A stretch of DNA of 64,000 nucleotides from Albula goreensis (taxonomy: Eukaryota > Chordata > Actinopteri > Albuliformes > Albulidae). Both the position numbers and the translations under genes were made by a program. Position 1 is the stretch's first letter. Every line of letters starts with the position of its first letter. Under the pieces are notes generated by a model, which ran no database searches, was not told where the DNA came from, and was given only the letters and a program-made list of their open reading frames with translations. The DNA lies in assembly GCA_022829145.1 (NCBI GenBank), contig CM040746.1, positions 10,786,184 to 10,850,183 of the forward strand, in the 5' to 3' direction. This document shows positions 31,700 to 45,975 of the stretch, in pieces.

Positions 31700-34000
31700 A
31701 GGATCTATGGCTGTAGGTGAGGGTTGGGTGGGGTGGGGTGCAGAACAAGTGAAAGGTCATGTACGGGTTGCATGCCATGCCTTCACAAGCATCATCATTA
31801 TTTAACCAGACAATCAGTTCCTATGTTCCTTTCATCCTCCATTTTTCTTGAATATGGGGAGTTATGATGGGTGACAGAGCTTTTCAGTCCAGTGCTTTGA
31901 ATGTAAATGAAATCTGTTGGTAGTAGCACAGGTGCATCTGTTGGGAGAGTTTCAGGGTCAATGGAAGGGATACAGCTGAATATCAAGTTTCTCCAATAGA
32001 CACTGCTGTCACTTCCAGGAATGATGTAGTGAAATTCAGATAGCACTTTCATGGTTCTTTCTTTACATACCTTCAGCTGGCAGTTTGGAATATTCATTCT
32101 TTCTTTATTAAATCTTATTCATCATTATGTACAATATACAACCTACAAACCTTGTTATTTGAGGGTTTTATTTACCAATAACATGGAACTGTAATGTCTG
32201 ATAATGTGATGTGTGTGTGCATGTGTTTAACATTTATATGAATGACGGTAAATGTGTTGAATGATAAGGTGCAGGTATTGAGAAATCAGTAAGGCTACTG
32301 ATAGCATGGCTCTGTGTGGCCAAGCTAGCATGAGCCCCATGGTGCACAGGTTGCTGGATTCATTCTGAGCTGATTTCTGTTTCTGATGAGTCACCAGTCA
32401 ATATGAAATTAGATTATTCTAAACGAAACCGCAACACCTAGTTCTATGTAATACACAAATTACTCACAAAGTTATTATTGTTTGCTATTTGAACATAGGT
32501 TTACCTAACACTGGGTAACTAACAACACATTATTAATGAGAGTAAATTATATATTACCATTGCATATACATTTAGGCATTCAGCAAATACTCTTATCCAG
32601 AGTGACTTACAAAATCGTACAACAAGTTCAGCAAAAAGCAAGCAAGCAAGTGGCAATTGGTGTGGTCAAAATGTAAAAAATGGGCTGGCAGCCATAGCCT
32701 AAAGGGACTGGTGATTTTTTGTCTTCTGAATTCATTTATGTCTAAATGCTCTATGGTAATGAAATCCTATTTTTGCAAACCTGCAAATAACAATTTAATA
32801 ATTAGAGAATTGGTGGGTAAAACAGATAATACAGATGTTTATCAAATATATACACTGTAAATTAAGCTGAAATTAGAAAACCTGAAGAATATGTACATAT
32901 ATATGTACAACAATAAATAAAACATTTTGTAAAAGGTTGGGTACAAAAGACAAACTGAGAATAAAGACAGACCCCGTGAACTTGAAAAAAGTGAAACCCT
33001 GACAACACATTTCAGTTAGTGGTGTCTGCCCAAACTAACTGATGTAAGCATGATAAGTTTTATCAGTGCTGCTCAGAGAAATGATTTGCACATCTCACAG
33101 AGGAAGAGCATGACACGATGGTCTTGTTGCTACAGAAAGGAATACACAGTTTCTCTTCACAGCGTATGCTAATTATGACCACCAGCAGACACTCACAGAG
33201 CATGTGGCCTATCTTGTGATCAGAAGGCCATAAAAGGAGATGGTCTTTGTGGGCAGGGATGTGGCTACGTTGCCCTGTCTTTGGTATTCCAAGCTCAGTT
33301 ATAAACTGCAGCAGATGACTGCATGCTACTAAACATTAATTTACGCAATCTATGTTAGCACTTAAGTGCTCACAGTCCATTGGCACCATGTCTTTACATG
33401 GCTATTCAAAAACTACCCCTGGGGGGAAATAGATCTGGGTGAATTGTAGGTTGATGGATTTCCACCTTTGCCCACTTGCTCTATTATCTGAACTCGAACT
33501 GAAAAATAATCGACATTTTGTCCATGAGGTGTGTCTTATTGTGGCACAATAATCAGTCAAAAACATCAACTTTAAAAAAAATTCAGTTTTCTGTCTCAGG
33601 AAATCTGTTCAAGCCACCTCAAGTCGACATCTCAAATCTGATCAACTACTCTGAGTATCAGTAAATACTGCAGGGACTTTGCAGTATAAACCGCTAATGT
33701 CACGTGTAAATAGCCCCTGTTGTGCAAAACAAACAACTGGATCAAAACAACTTCAATCTCCCTATTATCCACTTTACTGCAATCCTCCTGATTAAATAGA
33801 ATTACTGCAGCAGTTCACAGCCAATCCCACAATGCAACGTGGCCCCATAGTTACAGATAATACTTCAGGATGGGAAGAGTACAGCCTGAAACCCCACATT
33901 CCATCAACAGTAATTTTACCCCAGTTTCTGTACAGTCATCGTTTGTGTTTGGTCTATTACCACTAAAACTTGTTTGGTTTGTTCAGGGCAAGCTGATTAA
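31700..34000. other. Intergenic; only a SINE-type tail recognised
   Basis: I see no gene. At about 32570-32630 lies ATTCAGCAAATACTCTTATC followed by AGAGTGACTTACAA, the common 3' tail of fish SINEs and related elements. The rest is AT-rich without clear structure. Confidence 0.6.
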
Positions 34001-34019
34001 AAACTATGAAAAAGGAAAA

Positions 34020-34572
34020 GTGTGTAAGTGTGTAGACACAACTGTTCCTGTGATATCCGACCTTCTTTGTTTCCTTACACAGCTCAAACCAGAAGTTTGT
34101 GTGTGTATATATGGGCTTGTATTTATTTGTGTGTCTATTTATGTGTCCCTAGAAGCATATGTTTGTGTGTACGTGTGTGTCTGTTTGTGCCATTGTATGT
34201 GCACATGTGAGCAAGGTAAGTTTAAATGTGACTCTGTGAGCATGTGTGTGTTTCTGTAAGTGTGTGTGTGTACTGTGTGTAAGGAGTAATTACTAAATGT
34301 CTGTGTGTGTGCATGTGCATATGTGTGTGTGCTATGTGTGTGTAAGTGTAAATATGTCTGTCTGTGTGTGAGAGTGTAAGCGTAAATATGTTTGTGTATG
34401 TGTGTGTGTGTCTGTGAGTTTAAGTGTAAATATGTGTGTGTTTGTGCAGAGTGTGTATGTGTAAATTTATGTGTGTGCACTGTGTATGGAAGTGTTAATG
34501 TGTGTGTGTGTGTGTGTGTGTGTGTGCCAAGTGTGAGAGTGTTAATGTGTGTGTGTCTGGTGCCATGTGTTA

Positions 34573-34609
<37 letters not shown>

Positions 34610-34690
34610 CTGAGTATATAGGTGTTAATGTGTATGTGGTGTGCTATGCATGAAAGTGTAAATGTGTGTGTGTCTTTGTGTTAGCTGTGT
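34020..34690. repeat. Long interrupted TG-rich region
   Basis: About 670 bp are dominated by GTGTGT, with pure runs at about 34501-34525 and 34575-34601, and by a loose GTGTGTAAGTGTAAATATGT repetition. The Cys-Val and His-Thr reading frames here are repeat products. Confidence 0.9.
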
Positions 34691-34899
34691 GTGCCTGTAC
34701 CTTTTGGGTGAGTGACTGACTTTGGTTTCCTTGCCAGCATGTTTCCTGGAGCTGCAGGTGTGGTGTCAGTAATGCAGGAGATGGCCTTGCTGTGGCCTGC
34801 TCTCTGCTAGAGAAGGTCACTGTGCCTTTTCTCTCTGCGTTATTTTAAGCTGGAAACAGTGAATCCCACATGAGCCTGATTCAGCAAGTGGACCCAATT

Positions 34900-35008
<109 letters not shown>

Positions 35009-35016
35009 TCAAATTA

Positions 35017-35109
35017 GGACTGGAGTTAAACCTGCAGGCACTGCAGCTCTCCAGGACTGGAGTTAAACCTGCAGACACTGCAGCCCTCCAGGCCTGGAGT
35101 TAAACCTGC
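35017..35109. repeat. 37-bp tandem repeat, about 2.5 copies
   Basis: Units starting GGACTGGAGTTAAACCTGCA begin at 35017, 35054 and 35091. This is the inverted form of the dispersed repeat at 25985-26120. Confidence 0.9.
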
Positions 35110-35816
35110 TGTGTCTGTGTAAATGTCAAAATCTTCACTGTGGCCGGAGTTACCAACAAAATTAGGGGAAGCCTGTTGGATGTTGATTTTTCAAGGTTAC
35201 ATTACAGGGAAAACTAAACGTTGACTGGGTCTAGAAAGTGGCAGTGCCAGAATTTGATTCTATTTATTTAATTCAAACTGAGTACTGGTCTGAGTACTGC
35301 TGAGATTGTATTTCCTACTGGGATGAAAGTCTGGTTTAACATTTTGTGGCCTGTATGATAGCTTTTGTGTCCCTTGTTCTGTATGAGGTCTGACGTATTC
35401 TGTGTTGTATGTGTTTTCACTGCAGTTGCATGTTAGTCACTCTTCGGCCATAGGATGCCTGAAAGCTCTTGGGAGAGTTTTCAAGTACCATCAGAAAGAA
35501 GAAAGGCGGACAGAGTTCTTTGGCTTGTTATTTCAAGGATTATTGTCCTTTTTCTTTTTTTCAAATTAATCCCCACCCTCTGTGGGAGCTGGCTGTCTGA
35601 AGGCCATGGGAAGCCGCCAAGCACTGACAGACGGACACTGACGTGGTTCAGATAAGAGCCAGACAGAAACATTTAACACCTGCAGACATGGAGAAAAGCA
35701 AAAAACCCATGCCCATAGTGGTATTGTTAATAGTTCTCAGTTACATTTCTGTGAAATAAAAGTTTCTAACTAAACTTTTATGAATGGGCTGGGTTTTTGT
35801 GGCATATTCTTTTCTG
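35110..35816. other. Intergenic, nothing recognised
   Basis: I see no gene or element in this stretch. Confidence 0.65.

Positions 35817-35861
<45 letters not shown>
35817..35861. repeat. (AATC)n microsatellite, about 11 units
   Basis: This is a perfect tetranucleotide run. Confidence 0.96.
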
Positions 35862-35929
35862 TAGCTGCCATTTTTGTTAAACACCAATGTCACATGGCTA
35901 AATTTTCAAATGAATAGTTGCAGCAGAAA

Positions 35930-36310
35930 ATATTCGCTATTTAGTGACAATTTTGCGGTCGCAAACACCAAAATATTAGTGACCGATTTACTAAGACTTG
36001 CTCTAATTACGCAATCAGCAATTATGCGCCCTCATTTGGCAATCTTGTGCTGCTAAATGGATATGAAGCAACCAGGCAAAGGAATAAGGGAACCTCAAGA
36101 AAAAAGTAATAAATTTACTGATCAGGTAATAGATATAATGGCCAAAGAGGATCAGCTTCATAAAGTCATATCACAGCATAGAAATTTAACACCAATCAAG
36201 AGGAAGTTTTGGAATGACAGCATAGTCAAAAAGAATTTATTAGGTATAGGCTAACAAAATGAACCGTAGAGGAAGTAAAGAAAGTATGGCATGATGTGAG
36301 GCAGCATCAC
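35930..36310 (+). mobile_element. Remnant of a Myb/SANT-like protein, probably PIF/Harbinger type
   Basis: The + strand reads KFTDQVIDIMAKEDQLHKVI, a diverged helix block, then after a frameshift VEEVKKVWHDVRQHHK. This resembles the Myb/SANT-like DNA-binding domain that Harbinger transposons code for beside their transposase (usual form TVEEVKKKWHDLRS). Stops and a frame change show decay. I see no terminal repeats. Confidence 0.5.
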
Positions 36311-36536
36311 AAAAGCCTACATCATAATACTGGCTAAAGACACAGCTGGTGGTCCTACAGTGGAAAGAATATTAACGTTGATTGGAACAAGGTTATTGCA
36401 ACATCTTAACACACTCCTCTTGTTCCACCCTTTCAGTTTCTGTAAATAGAGCTACCCCTGGAAATAAAGCTGCCTTGATGTAAACCGCTGTACTAAGCTC
36501 AACATTTGTGACTATTTGTTTTTCATCACATACAAC

Positions 36537-36599
<63 letters not shown>
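36537..36599. repeat. (ATC)n microsatellite, 21 units
   Basis: This is a perfect trinucleotide run. The poly-Met reading frame on the minus strand is its product. Confidence 0.96.
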
Positions 36600-39500
36600 T
36601 CATGGGATATGTGTGTTTTCTGAACACAGGTTCCTTGGGTGATGGACCCACGCAACTGTACTTTTAAAAAATCAGGACGCAAGGACATACAGCTAACAGC
36701 AGCTTCACTGTGGCTAACAGAGTATTTAATGTTGGGTGCGTGGCACAAGTTCCCCCAATAGTGTGATTATGCCAGTGATGTGCTGAGGGGCAAAAAAAAA
36801 CACCAAAAAGGGGTAACTTCAGCAATGATGTACTTGTGCTACTGACGGGTAATCCCAGCTATCAAAACCCTTAGAGGGGCAGCTTGGCCAAAAGAGGGCA
36901 GGTGGGCCATTGCCTGGGTAAGAATGGCATGAAGGTGTGCACGTCCCTGGATTATCCTGTGACTGTGTGACCTATATCATCACTTCCTGATGTTCAGTTC
37001 GTTGAATAAGAGTAATTCTTAGATGGTAAACCATCTCTTTTTTTATTCTGCTTCGTCTTTGTCTGCTATGTCGTCTTCTGGCTATGATGACTTGCACCAA
37101 ATGCAGGAGAGGGATAAATTTATTAACATGCCTTTTATAAGGTGAGTGCTATATTCTGTATTAGTGCAAAATGTCTGCCTGCTTTCAGAAGTACAAACAA
37201 CTCCCACACAAAGAGGAGTCAGGTTTGCTGCAGGTTTTAGTAAATTAGACAGAATCCTTAACCTCATTTGCAAAATCTTCACCCTGTTTACTGCCTTCTT
37301 CCCAGGTATACAAATGCATTAACATATTTTACTATGTATGAGGAAAATCGTGAAGTGACATAGTCACCGCAAATTCCATCCTAATATCGATTTTAACCCA
37401 TTGTGACTGTTTAGTAATTTGCATGTAAATATCGAGATGTTTTAGCGGCTGCTTTTATGCCTGAAAAGCAGTTGCAATCCTTTCGTAAATTTGGTGTTTT
37501 ACAGCAAACCTTTCCCTTAGGGTGTAAAAAGGGATAAAACCTCAACTGAACAAATTCAAGACAAACTTGAGAGGGATTCCCCCAAACCCTCAAAAGCAAA
37601 ACAAGCAGAAAAATTCACATAATGTTCATGGGCTTATTTATTTGGGTGGAAGCTTTACAGCATGTTGTGACACAGTCTCTCTTAGTTTTTGGCAATGTGT
37701 ACATGGTTTTTTTAGGCACAACCTTTATGGTGTGTTATGGTTCACACCCTGTTGGCACAAGCTTTTACGATGTGTTTTGGCATGTCCTCTGACTGGATGT
37801 TTCATTAATTTCTCAGCTGCATGCTACAATTTGTTGGCAGAGCAGGAAAGTATTTGGCATATGTGGCTTAGTTTCACCTGAATCCTAAGTCTTCATTTAA
37901 ACAGCCATCTTGAAGTGACTCTAACCTGAATTGTTCCCATTTCTGATGTGTAACTATTGTTTTTGCTAAGATCTCATGTTTTTTAATGTCTGATTTGGAC
38001 CCCATTATTATGTGGTTCAAATCAAATGCAAATATTTTTCCTGCTCATGTGACTTTTACTTGACCATTAAAATATTTTTGCCGTGAAGTTTTTTCTTTTA
38101 AATGTCATCGATCCCTACATGATATATCATTGACTTATCACTCCATGATCAAGAGAAATAAGCAATTTCAACAAATGCCAGTAGCTTGTCTGACCACAAA
38201 CACACAAATCAGTTTTGGTTACTGGATTTGAAGCAACCTGATGCTTGGCATGAGGTCACAGGTCTGCCATAAGCCACCCACTAAATTTAGAAAAAGCCCC
38301 CGAAAAATGTATTTAGTGAGTGAGGAAATTTTCTCACAGACTCTTCTGGGAAACTTTGTCTGCATGATGCCCTGATGGAATTTCTCTTTAATGATCCTGG
38401 ACCTGGATGAAGAGAGTACACAATTCCACCCCTTTTCTAGGATGTTCAAGGGTTTGAGTTTAGAGAGCTGCTCTTTTATTTCCCCTGTTTTTTCCCACTC
38501 TCAAAGCCCACCCCCCACAGCTCTAACCTCCTATCTTCCTTTTCCTTTCATTCAAGCACTAATTGTTTTTTAATTCAGCTGTTGATAGCTCAAATGAGAA
38601 AGAGTGAAAACTGAAAGAAAGCACACACTGTTAAGCTTCCCTTCTGTTCATCTCAGTAACTTTAAAAAGACTCTACACCGAATCAGAATGTGATAGTTTC
38701 TCAGGCCTGAACCAATGGGATCGGAGTCCCATGTACTGCATGCCATTATTCAATTAGTTTTGAGAAAAAGCTTGAAAAATTGTGCCCTATACCTACAAAG
38801 AGATCTGCTCAAAGAACTTTACTCATAATAAATGGAATATTGCTTTGAAAATTCAAAGATATAAAGGTCAACCTAGAAAGGTGCTTTATGGAAAATAACT
38901 ACTGGTGCAATAGATCAGTCAAGGGTACAAAGCCAAGAAAAACAAATAGAACCATCCACACACCTTCCACGTGCATATGGGCACACACACAAACACACAC
39001 ATGTGCGCACACACGCACGTACTTGGTAATAGGCGGGGGGTGTGGGAGGGGGAGGGGCTCAAAAGTATTTACTAAAACAATTGTACATGCCAGAGTATGT
39101 GGTTGTTGTGGTTTGGCGAATGGCCAATTCAGTCTCAACAGAAAAAAAGAAATAATCTTTCTTTATTTCTAAACAGGAGGGTGGAGGACAGTTATTGGTT
39201 ATGATAGTGCCTGCTGACAGAGATTAAATATTGACCAAAATCCTGTCTGAATTACAATCATGTAGTTTAGAGATGGCAGAGGCTGGAGGGTGAGAGATGT
39301 TGGGGGAAGGTGGATGAGAGGGGTGCACTAGAAGGGAGTACAAGGTGCTGCTGTCATAGTCCACTGCCCAAAAACACAGTGAAACCGTTGCCAAGAAGCA
39401 CTCAGACAATTGCTGTGGACACAACCATTATTCAGCAGCCCGGTCCGGCGCGGACCGGTGTCTAATGACCTGGTGTACCAGCCGGCGCCAGGCTTTCGTA

Positions 39501-42500
39501 TCGCCACCAAGGTTACCCTCACCATGATCGATTCAGAAAAACGGCCTGCAGTCCTGTTGTTTAGTCGGTAAGGATGTTCTGCCACAGCAAGTGCCAGGAG
39601 TTCAGGGGAGCTTTGTTTAAAATAAAAGATTGAAAAGCTGTTCAAAAATTACATTTTGAAATACAAACGCCTGGATAAACCCAAAATTTGTCCTTAACTT
39701 CATGGCATGACGAAGTGGAAGTTAAATTGGTTTACTTTTCTTCACAATTGAAGTTCAATGAGTTGCAAAATTCCCAACCTGTATTTGTGACAGTACCAAA
39801 AAAAAACTAACTACTTCTGGTACTTATTTGTCAGTAAGTTGAAACCAGGCCAGTCCCTACTGCCATGCCACAAGATGAACCTGCTTGTTGTATGGTGAGT
39901 TATGCTTAGAAACAATTACTGAGTATCTTCAGTTTTGACAAAATATAGTACGACTCAACCAGGGGCAGAGAGGTCAGAAAGACCATTTCACATGCAGAGC
40001 TATTCGCTTTGGTATACCTGTTCAGCAGACAAAATTAGCTTTTGGTATGTAGAAGCAAGATGTTTCTCAGTTTTTTGATAGATGGCATATGTACATCTGT
40101 GTGTATTTGTGTGTGTGTGTGTGCCCACATGTGTGAATGCTAAAGCAAGAAACAAGAGGCTGGTAAATGTTGGCATACAATGTTTGATACCTAAAAAAGA
40201 AAACAACTAATCAGAGCATAACTTTAATTAACTGATAACATTGCGTAACATTACAAGACAAATATTTGCTGTAGTCTTGTTTCAAGACTTATGTTTGCAC
40301 TTCAAAAGGGCTCATTTTTGGATTCTTAATTTTGCGTTGGCCCTGAAAAGGCACGATTAGCTTCTTAAAGTGAAATGATTACAAAAACCTGGGAAGTACT
40401 TTAGTTTTTTTGCTTTTTGCTTTGCTGTTTTATATTTGGTTCCTTTAGATAACAAAGAGTCCATTTATGGGAAGATATCAGAGGAACTTGGTAAGACCAC
40501 ACAAACAGACAGCCACAATTGCTGTGTAAATGGACATTAAAACCTAGTCAAAGATAGTGTATGCCAGCAAGATGCACACTTTTCAGTTCTGTCCATTTAA
40601 TGTTAAATTGATGTTATTAGACCCATTGACTTACAAACAGTCAAACAGTGTTTTTGTTGTTCAATATAAAAAATAAATTTCAGATTACAGAATTATATTA
40701 CATTGAATCATATTATAGGCATGTAGCAGACACTCTTATCCACAATCAGCTACAACATAAAGGCAATGCATAGACACATAAAGGAAAAAGAAACCTTATT
40801 TTTATTATTTCCATATAATAATGATGGTTTCTGCAACTCTCTCCCCTTCCCTCTCATACCGTCTCCCCTGCTATATCTTCAACACAGAGATGAAGAGGAT
40901 CTTGGGAAGGATCCATTGGTTTTGTTTCACACTTTACCCATCCATTTGATTACATAGTGCTTTCAGACTTGGCTGTGAAAAGAAAACGGGTATGACTTGA
41001 GTTCCTGGCCCTCTCAACTGGTTCTCCAGCTTGTGCCTGGAGATCATCTCTCTGAGGCGAAAGGCAGGGCGGTTATGAAACAGGAATACCAAGTTCTCCG
41101 AGGAGCTGGAGAGGAGATGCAGAGCATTTAGCCGTTCTGTCACAAACTGTGGAGACTGTGCTCTGTGGAAGTAGGAAGTAGGAAAGGAAAGGAAATAGGA
41201 GGGATGTTGAGATGTTGGCTTGCTAAGCCTAAATAAACTTTATTAAAGGCTGGCTCTGATACAACACGCTTGGAGAAAGCCATCAACATCCTGGGGTATA
41301 TTGACCTCTTCTTGATACGCTAAAAAATGCCTACCATTTCTGAGGCACATGTGTAGTTCTGTTGGTATGCTCCATAATTTGACTTTTTCCTGTCTTTTTC
41401 TGTCTGAAGTCTTTTTCTGGTGTCTTACACTGGTGCATGGAAAAGTTTTCCTATTTCAGATGCGAGATGCTCTGTGTATGATATTAATGTCAGGCATGTT
41501 TCATGTTTGTTATACTGGATATCTCTAAAGGAGACATGATGCTTCAGCACTGCTGTTTCTCATGGTTGGTTTTTTAAACTTTGAACTATTCTAAAAGCCT
41601 TGGTGTGTATTGTGGAGAGACTAGCGGGCCAGCTGTCCTTTGTTTACCCAGTCTCCATGGTGACTGCCCGTGGCATTCCAAGCTCTTCCTGTAGTCATTA
41701 CTTTGGAGGCACGCTGACCTGCCACGCTGTGATTGGCAGGAACATTCTCCTGCTCCATTTCTGATAAAGCATCAACAATGATTATTTAGTATCTTTAATA
41801 TGATGTGTGTAACATAATGTCCCCTGGCTTTCCAACCCTCTCTCCTCCACAACCTGCCTTCCAATTACACACACCAAAACAAAACCCAACGGAGAAATGA
41901 GGAATGTGTTTTTGAGACCCACTCCAGAAAAATACTTTCTGATTACGGTTAAAGAAATACTCATTTAGAGAAATGACATTTTAGGGGACAGTCAAAAAAT
42001 TGACCTTTATGGCTATAATTCTCCTTTTTCTAGCCAATTTCTGGGCTCTGACCATCATTTTGTAAGGTCCTGTTGTACAGGATGGGTTATTTAGCTGAAA
42101 AATGTCTTTAGAGTGCCTGTAGAGAGGGCTACGTCCTAAGGCTAAACTCTGGAGGCAGTTATACACAGCTGTGAACATTAGTTGCATACTATAGTGATTA
42201 AATATTTCAGATCTTTACCTTGGGACCTGAGTTATACACACCAGCTTAGATACTCATCATAATTCCTTTTGCATCCTCCATGATGTTGCAACATTCTAAG
42301 TCGAGGTGTCTTATTAAATTGAAAACATATTGGGATATGCTGGGATACTTAAAAAGGAAGTGATGTCATAATCAGGCCTTCCCCTTTTTATGAAGTATAT
42401 TTTTGTCTCTGTACTTCCCCTGCTTTCCTCCCCCTTTTTCACATCTGAATTTAAGATTCCATTCATTTGTGTATACCCTTATCTACAACACTAGTTATCA

Positions 42501-45500
42501 CCTCCACCCACCTTAAATCCACACTCAGGCAAAGGCAGCCGCACACCTTTTCTGACTCAAGTGGTCACTGACCTTTACTATTTTTCACACTGCACACACA
42601 CATTCATTGCCTAAGCCACCAGAGGAAAATGGAGACAAAAAATATGTTCAGTTCTCGAGCCTGTAGGCACTGGGCTATCCAGGGAAGGTCATAGCAATGA
42701 AGATGATGAGTTTAACTAGATTACCACCTATTTCACCCTGTTGAGATGAAGCTAATTGTTACCTTGACAATGTGGACTTCTGGCCAAAGATATCAAAAGC
42801 ATAGCTGGCTGGAACACATAGCTGGAACTCCTGCTTTGTATAAGGTCTGCAGACAGGAGGCGCTATCATGACAACGCAACACTGGTGACTGTAGAATGAG
42901 GGTACATGACCCCCCCAATGGGTGGAGCTACAGTAAGCATTCAGGCACTGAATATCTTTTAACAAATCAAAGGTTTTGCCCTCTGGAGCAGAACCCAGCC
43001 AGATTTTCTCATCTGTAAATATTGTCCTTAAATGATAGGTGACCCAGATTCCCAAAGGCTAAGCTAGGTTTTGAAACGCAAAGACAGCAGGTACCGCTGG
43101 TGTGGATTTGGACAGACAGCAATTTACAACAACTGAACAGACCTGAGGCGGTTCAGAAGCATTGAAAACCACAGTAATCAGACTGAAAATGATCACATAT
43201 CCCACATCTCTGAATCCAGTCGCTCTAATTATCGTTCGTTACCACACTGCATGTGGGGGAGAAGGGGGAAAGACGATTGTAAAACATGTCAAAACTGTTT
43301 CTTCAGTTGACTCTGTACGCACAAATATTTGTTTGGAACTTGGAATGCCCTCAGAGAATATGGGGAAAGAGGGCAGGAGATCAGATCCCTCTCACGTCAA
43401 CAGAGGCTTGAAAACACTCTCAATACTCCACAGACAGTTTGTTATCAACTCCCCCACCTACACACCCCCAACCAACCCCCCCCCCCCCACACACACGCAC
43501 ACACACACACACAAGATTTATCGAGTTATTCATTTATTTCCTGCACATTCTACAAAAGGATTCGTCGACCAAGGAATATCTGTGGAGGTAAGAATTTAGG
43601 ATGGCAAAGGGCATTTGAAACATTTGCATGTTTTCAGTAAACAATGATGTAAATTAAAATGTTCCAATTTCAAGGTTTGGCTTTGTATATGCACCCCTAA
43701 GTTCCACCCTGATCCCATATACCCCAGTTATGACTTCGTTTCATTCTTTATTAAAGCTGTTTTTTTCGTTACATAAGCACTTTAAGAATCATTCATTAAT
43801 AAAATAAATAAATACATTTCAGTATCCAATGCAACATGTTCAAAGTTCAAAGTTCAATATCCAATGCAAAATGATTCAATATGATTATTGACAGATTCTG
43901 GCCAAACAGCCACCATCTGAATGCAAGCCAAGCTGGTAGCGTTGGTCCCTGTGGTGGACAGTTAGATGTTTCTTGTTTTTGTTCCAATTTATGACAAAAT
44001 TCAATCAAACATCATTTGAATGCAGTTTGATTCAATAATTGAGTCTGAGCCTTATTCAGTCTGCATTGTGAAACACATGATCACCTGCATTTATTATGTA
44101 AATAATTATTCATTTCATTTACCTGTTTCCCTCCTAACCTCAGGTGCTATGTGGTAGAGCATTAGAACATGTGTAAATGCATCCATCATAGTTATTATTA
44201 CTGTCATCAATGATTTGATGAAATGATACCTCCACAACAACACTGCCTTTACATACAAAAAGGCTTTTTAAAAATCTTTCAAAAGCTCCAACAGCTGAAA
44301 TGCACTTAAATGTCTGATAATGAACTCTGACTGTCACTGAAAATGTTTTCCTTTCTGGTACGTATTCACATGCAGTACATTCTTCTCCTCCTGAAGCTTG
44401 CATGTTTTCTGTAATGACTTGAAATAATTAGCATCTTTGAATGCCCATAAGGCATGGGCACCCTCTCTAAAATATAAATAAATACAATCAGCCAATTATA
44501 TCATCATTTAGACTTAAGATGGAGAAACAAACCGAAGCATCTCCGGTAGTCCTGGAGCCAGGTTGCCTGTCCCTGCTCCAGGCTACCTCACCTCACCATC
44601 TCTACGCACTGTTCCCAGTATGGTATGCGATTTCCCAATCTTGGGTTTGGAATCAGTCACGAAAGCTTGGCGCGATCCTCGCTAACCCCAGCCATTAGGG
44701 TCTGTGAAGGTGTCAATAATTAACTGACTCTGAACGTTGGTTTTGGAGGACTGTGGAGTTTGGTCTTTGTCATGGGGGCTGCGGAGGGTGGCAAGGGTGC
44801 GAAGGGCGCATGGCAGTCACACAGATGACCTGAGACCTTGAAAGGGAATGGCATATCTCAGAGTGCTGAGTGCTCTGGCTGCTCTGCCACTCTCCAGTCT
44901 TCTTGCCAAATGCTGTGCATGGGTGTCAAACTGCTCAGAAAAAACTGGTGTCATGATAGATACATGTATATATGAAGTATATATGATTATACATGAATTA
45001 TATATGAATTATATATCTAGTGGCCACTCCTTGTCAGCCTGGCAGCTGAGGTTCACACAAACCAAGTAAACAAGGCTACATCACCTCCGACGACGCAGGC
45101 AGCATAATTAGTGGTGTGCCTGCAGTGCAGAGAAGTGAGGGCCTGTCCTCAAGTGAAATCAGGGGAGTCGTTCGTTCACATCTGCCCCCGGGCACGGCGG
45201 ACATATCTGTAGGTTGTGTCCATCACAGTCAAACCCCGTTCAGTGTGGATATGAATATGTGGATATTGTTCCATGGTTGTGCTGTGAGGTTAGGATGATT
45301 GTAGGGGTGATAAGTCCAGCCCTCTCTCAGGCCAGATGGATTATATAATACAGTTAATACGGTACTTACACAAGAGACCGGGCCCTGACAGTAATGGATG
45401 TCACGGACAGAAAGCCCCTTCCCTGCAGGATCTTCTGAAAGCCACCGCTGTCCTGTCCAGCCATCAAAAGCAGGATGTGATGAGATAAGCCCACACGTTT

Positions 45501-45700
45501 TCTGAAATGTCAGAACAGGGAAGAATAGCATGGGACAGTTCTGCTGCTGTTGGCAGCAGAGCTGTGACGCCCTCCGGGCTGCGCACTCGTCTTGGGGCAG
45601 ATGGTGTCTGCATGCTGGAGCTGACAGGCCGGATTCAAGCTGTGTGCCAGCCAGAATTATGTAATGGGACTAAGACGCTGCTGCGCTAACCAGGGAGGGG
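36600..45700. other. Intergenic, 9 kb, no gene recognised
   Basis: I looked for VSIG4, HEPH and EDA2R exons, which lie in the corresponding human interval, and found none. Small items are a CA-rich stretch at 38980-39020, a GC-rich pocket at 39430-39540, a SINE-type tail at about 40715-40755 and a C-run plus (AC)n at 43478-43514. A minus-strand open frame at 42759-43055 contains IFTDEKIWLG, which faintly recalls a mariner transposase, but the rest does not fit. Confidence 0.6.
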
Positions 45701-45707
45701 GGAGGGG

Positions 45708-45975
45708 GGTGGGCAGTGAGTGAGTGTGAGAGAGTGAGTGAGTGATGAGTCAGTGAATGAGTGCAATATTGGGTAAGTGATTTACTGGGTAAACGAGTGA
45801 GTGAGTTTGAATGAAAGACAGAGAGAGAGAAAATGTAAAGTTCATGACAGAGTGAGTTAGTGGGAATGTAGGTGAGTATGTTTGGGCTAGTGGGTGTGGT
45901 AGTGGGTAAATAAGTGAATGAGTGAGTGAGCGAGTAAGAGAACAGGTGAATGAATGAGTGAACAAGTGTTGTGAG
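45708..45975. repeat. Degenerate GTGA/GAGT tetranucleotide region
   Basis: Interrupted GAGTGAGT repeats cover about 270 bp. The Leu-Thr-His-Ser reading frames on the minus strand are repeat products. Confidence 0.88.

Noticed and set aside
31487-31805. Opposing open frames with similar peptides (CVFDKL... and GVFDKL...) on both strands
   Set aside because: The likeness comes from the inverted repeat of the miR-223 hairpin; it is an RNA gene, not a coding exon.
42759-43055. Minus-strand frame with IFTDEKIWLG, mariner-like
   Set aside because: Only a few residues recall a transposase, and the rest of the frame does not follow the family pattern.
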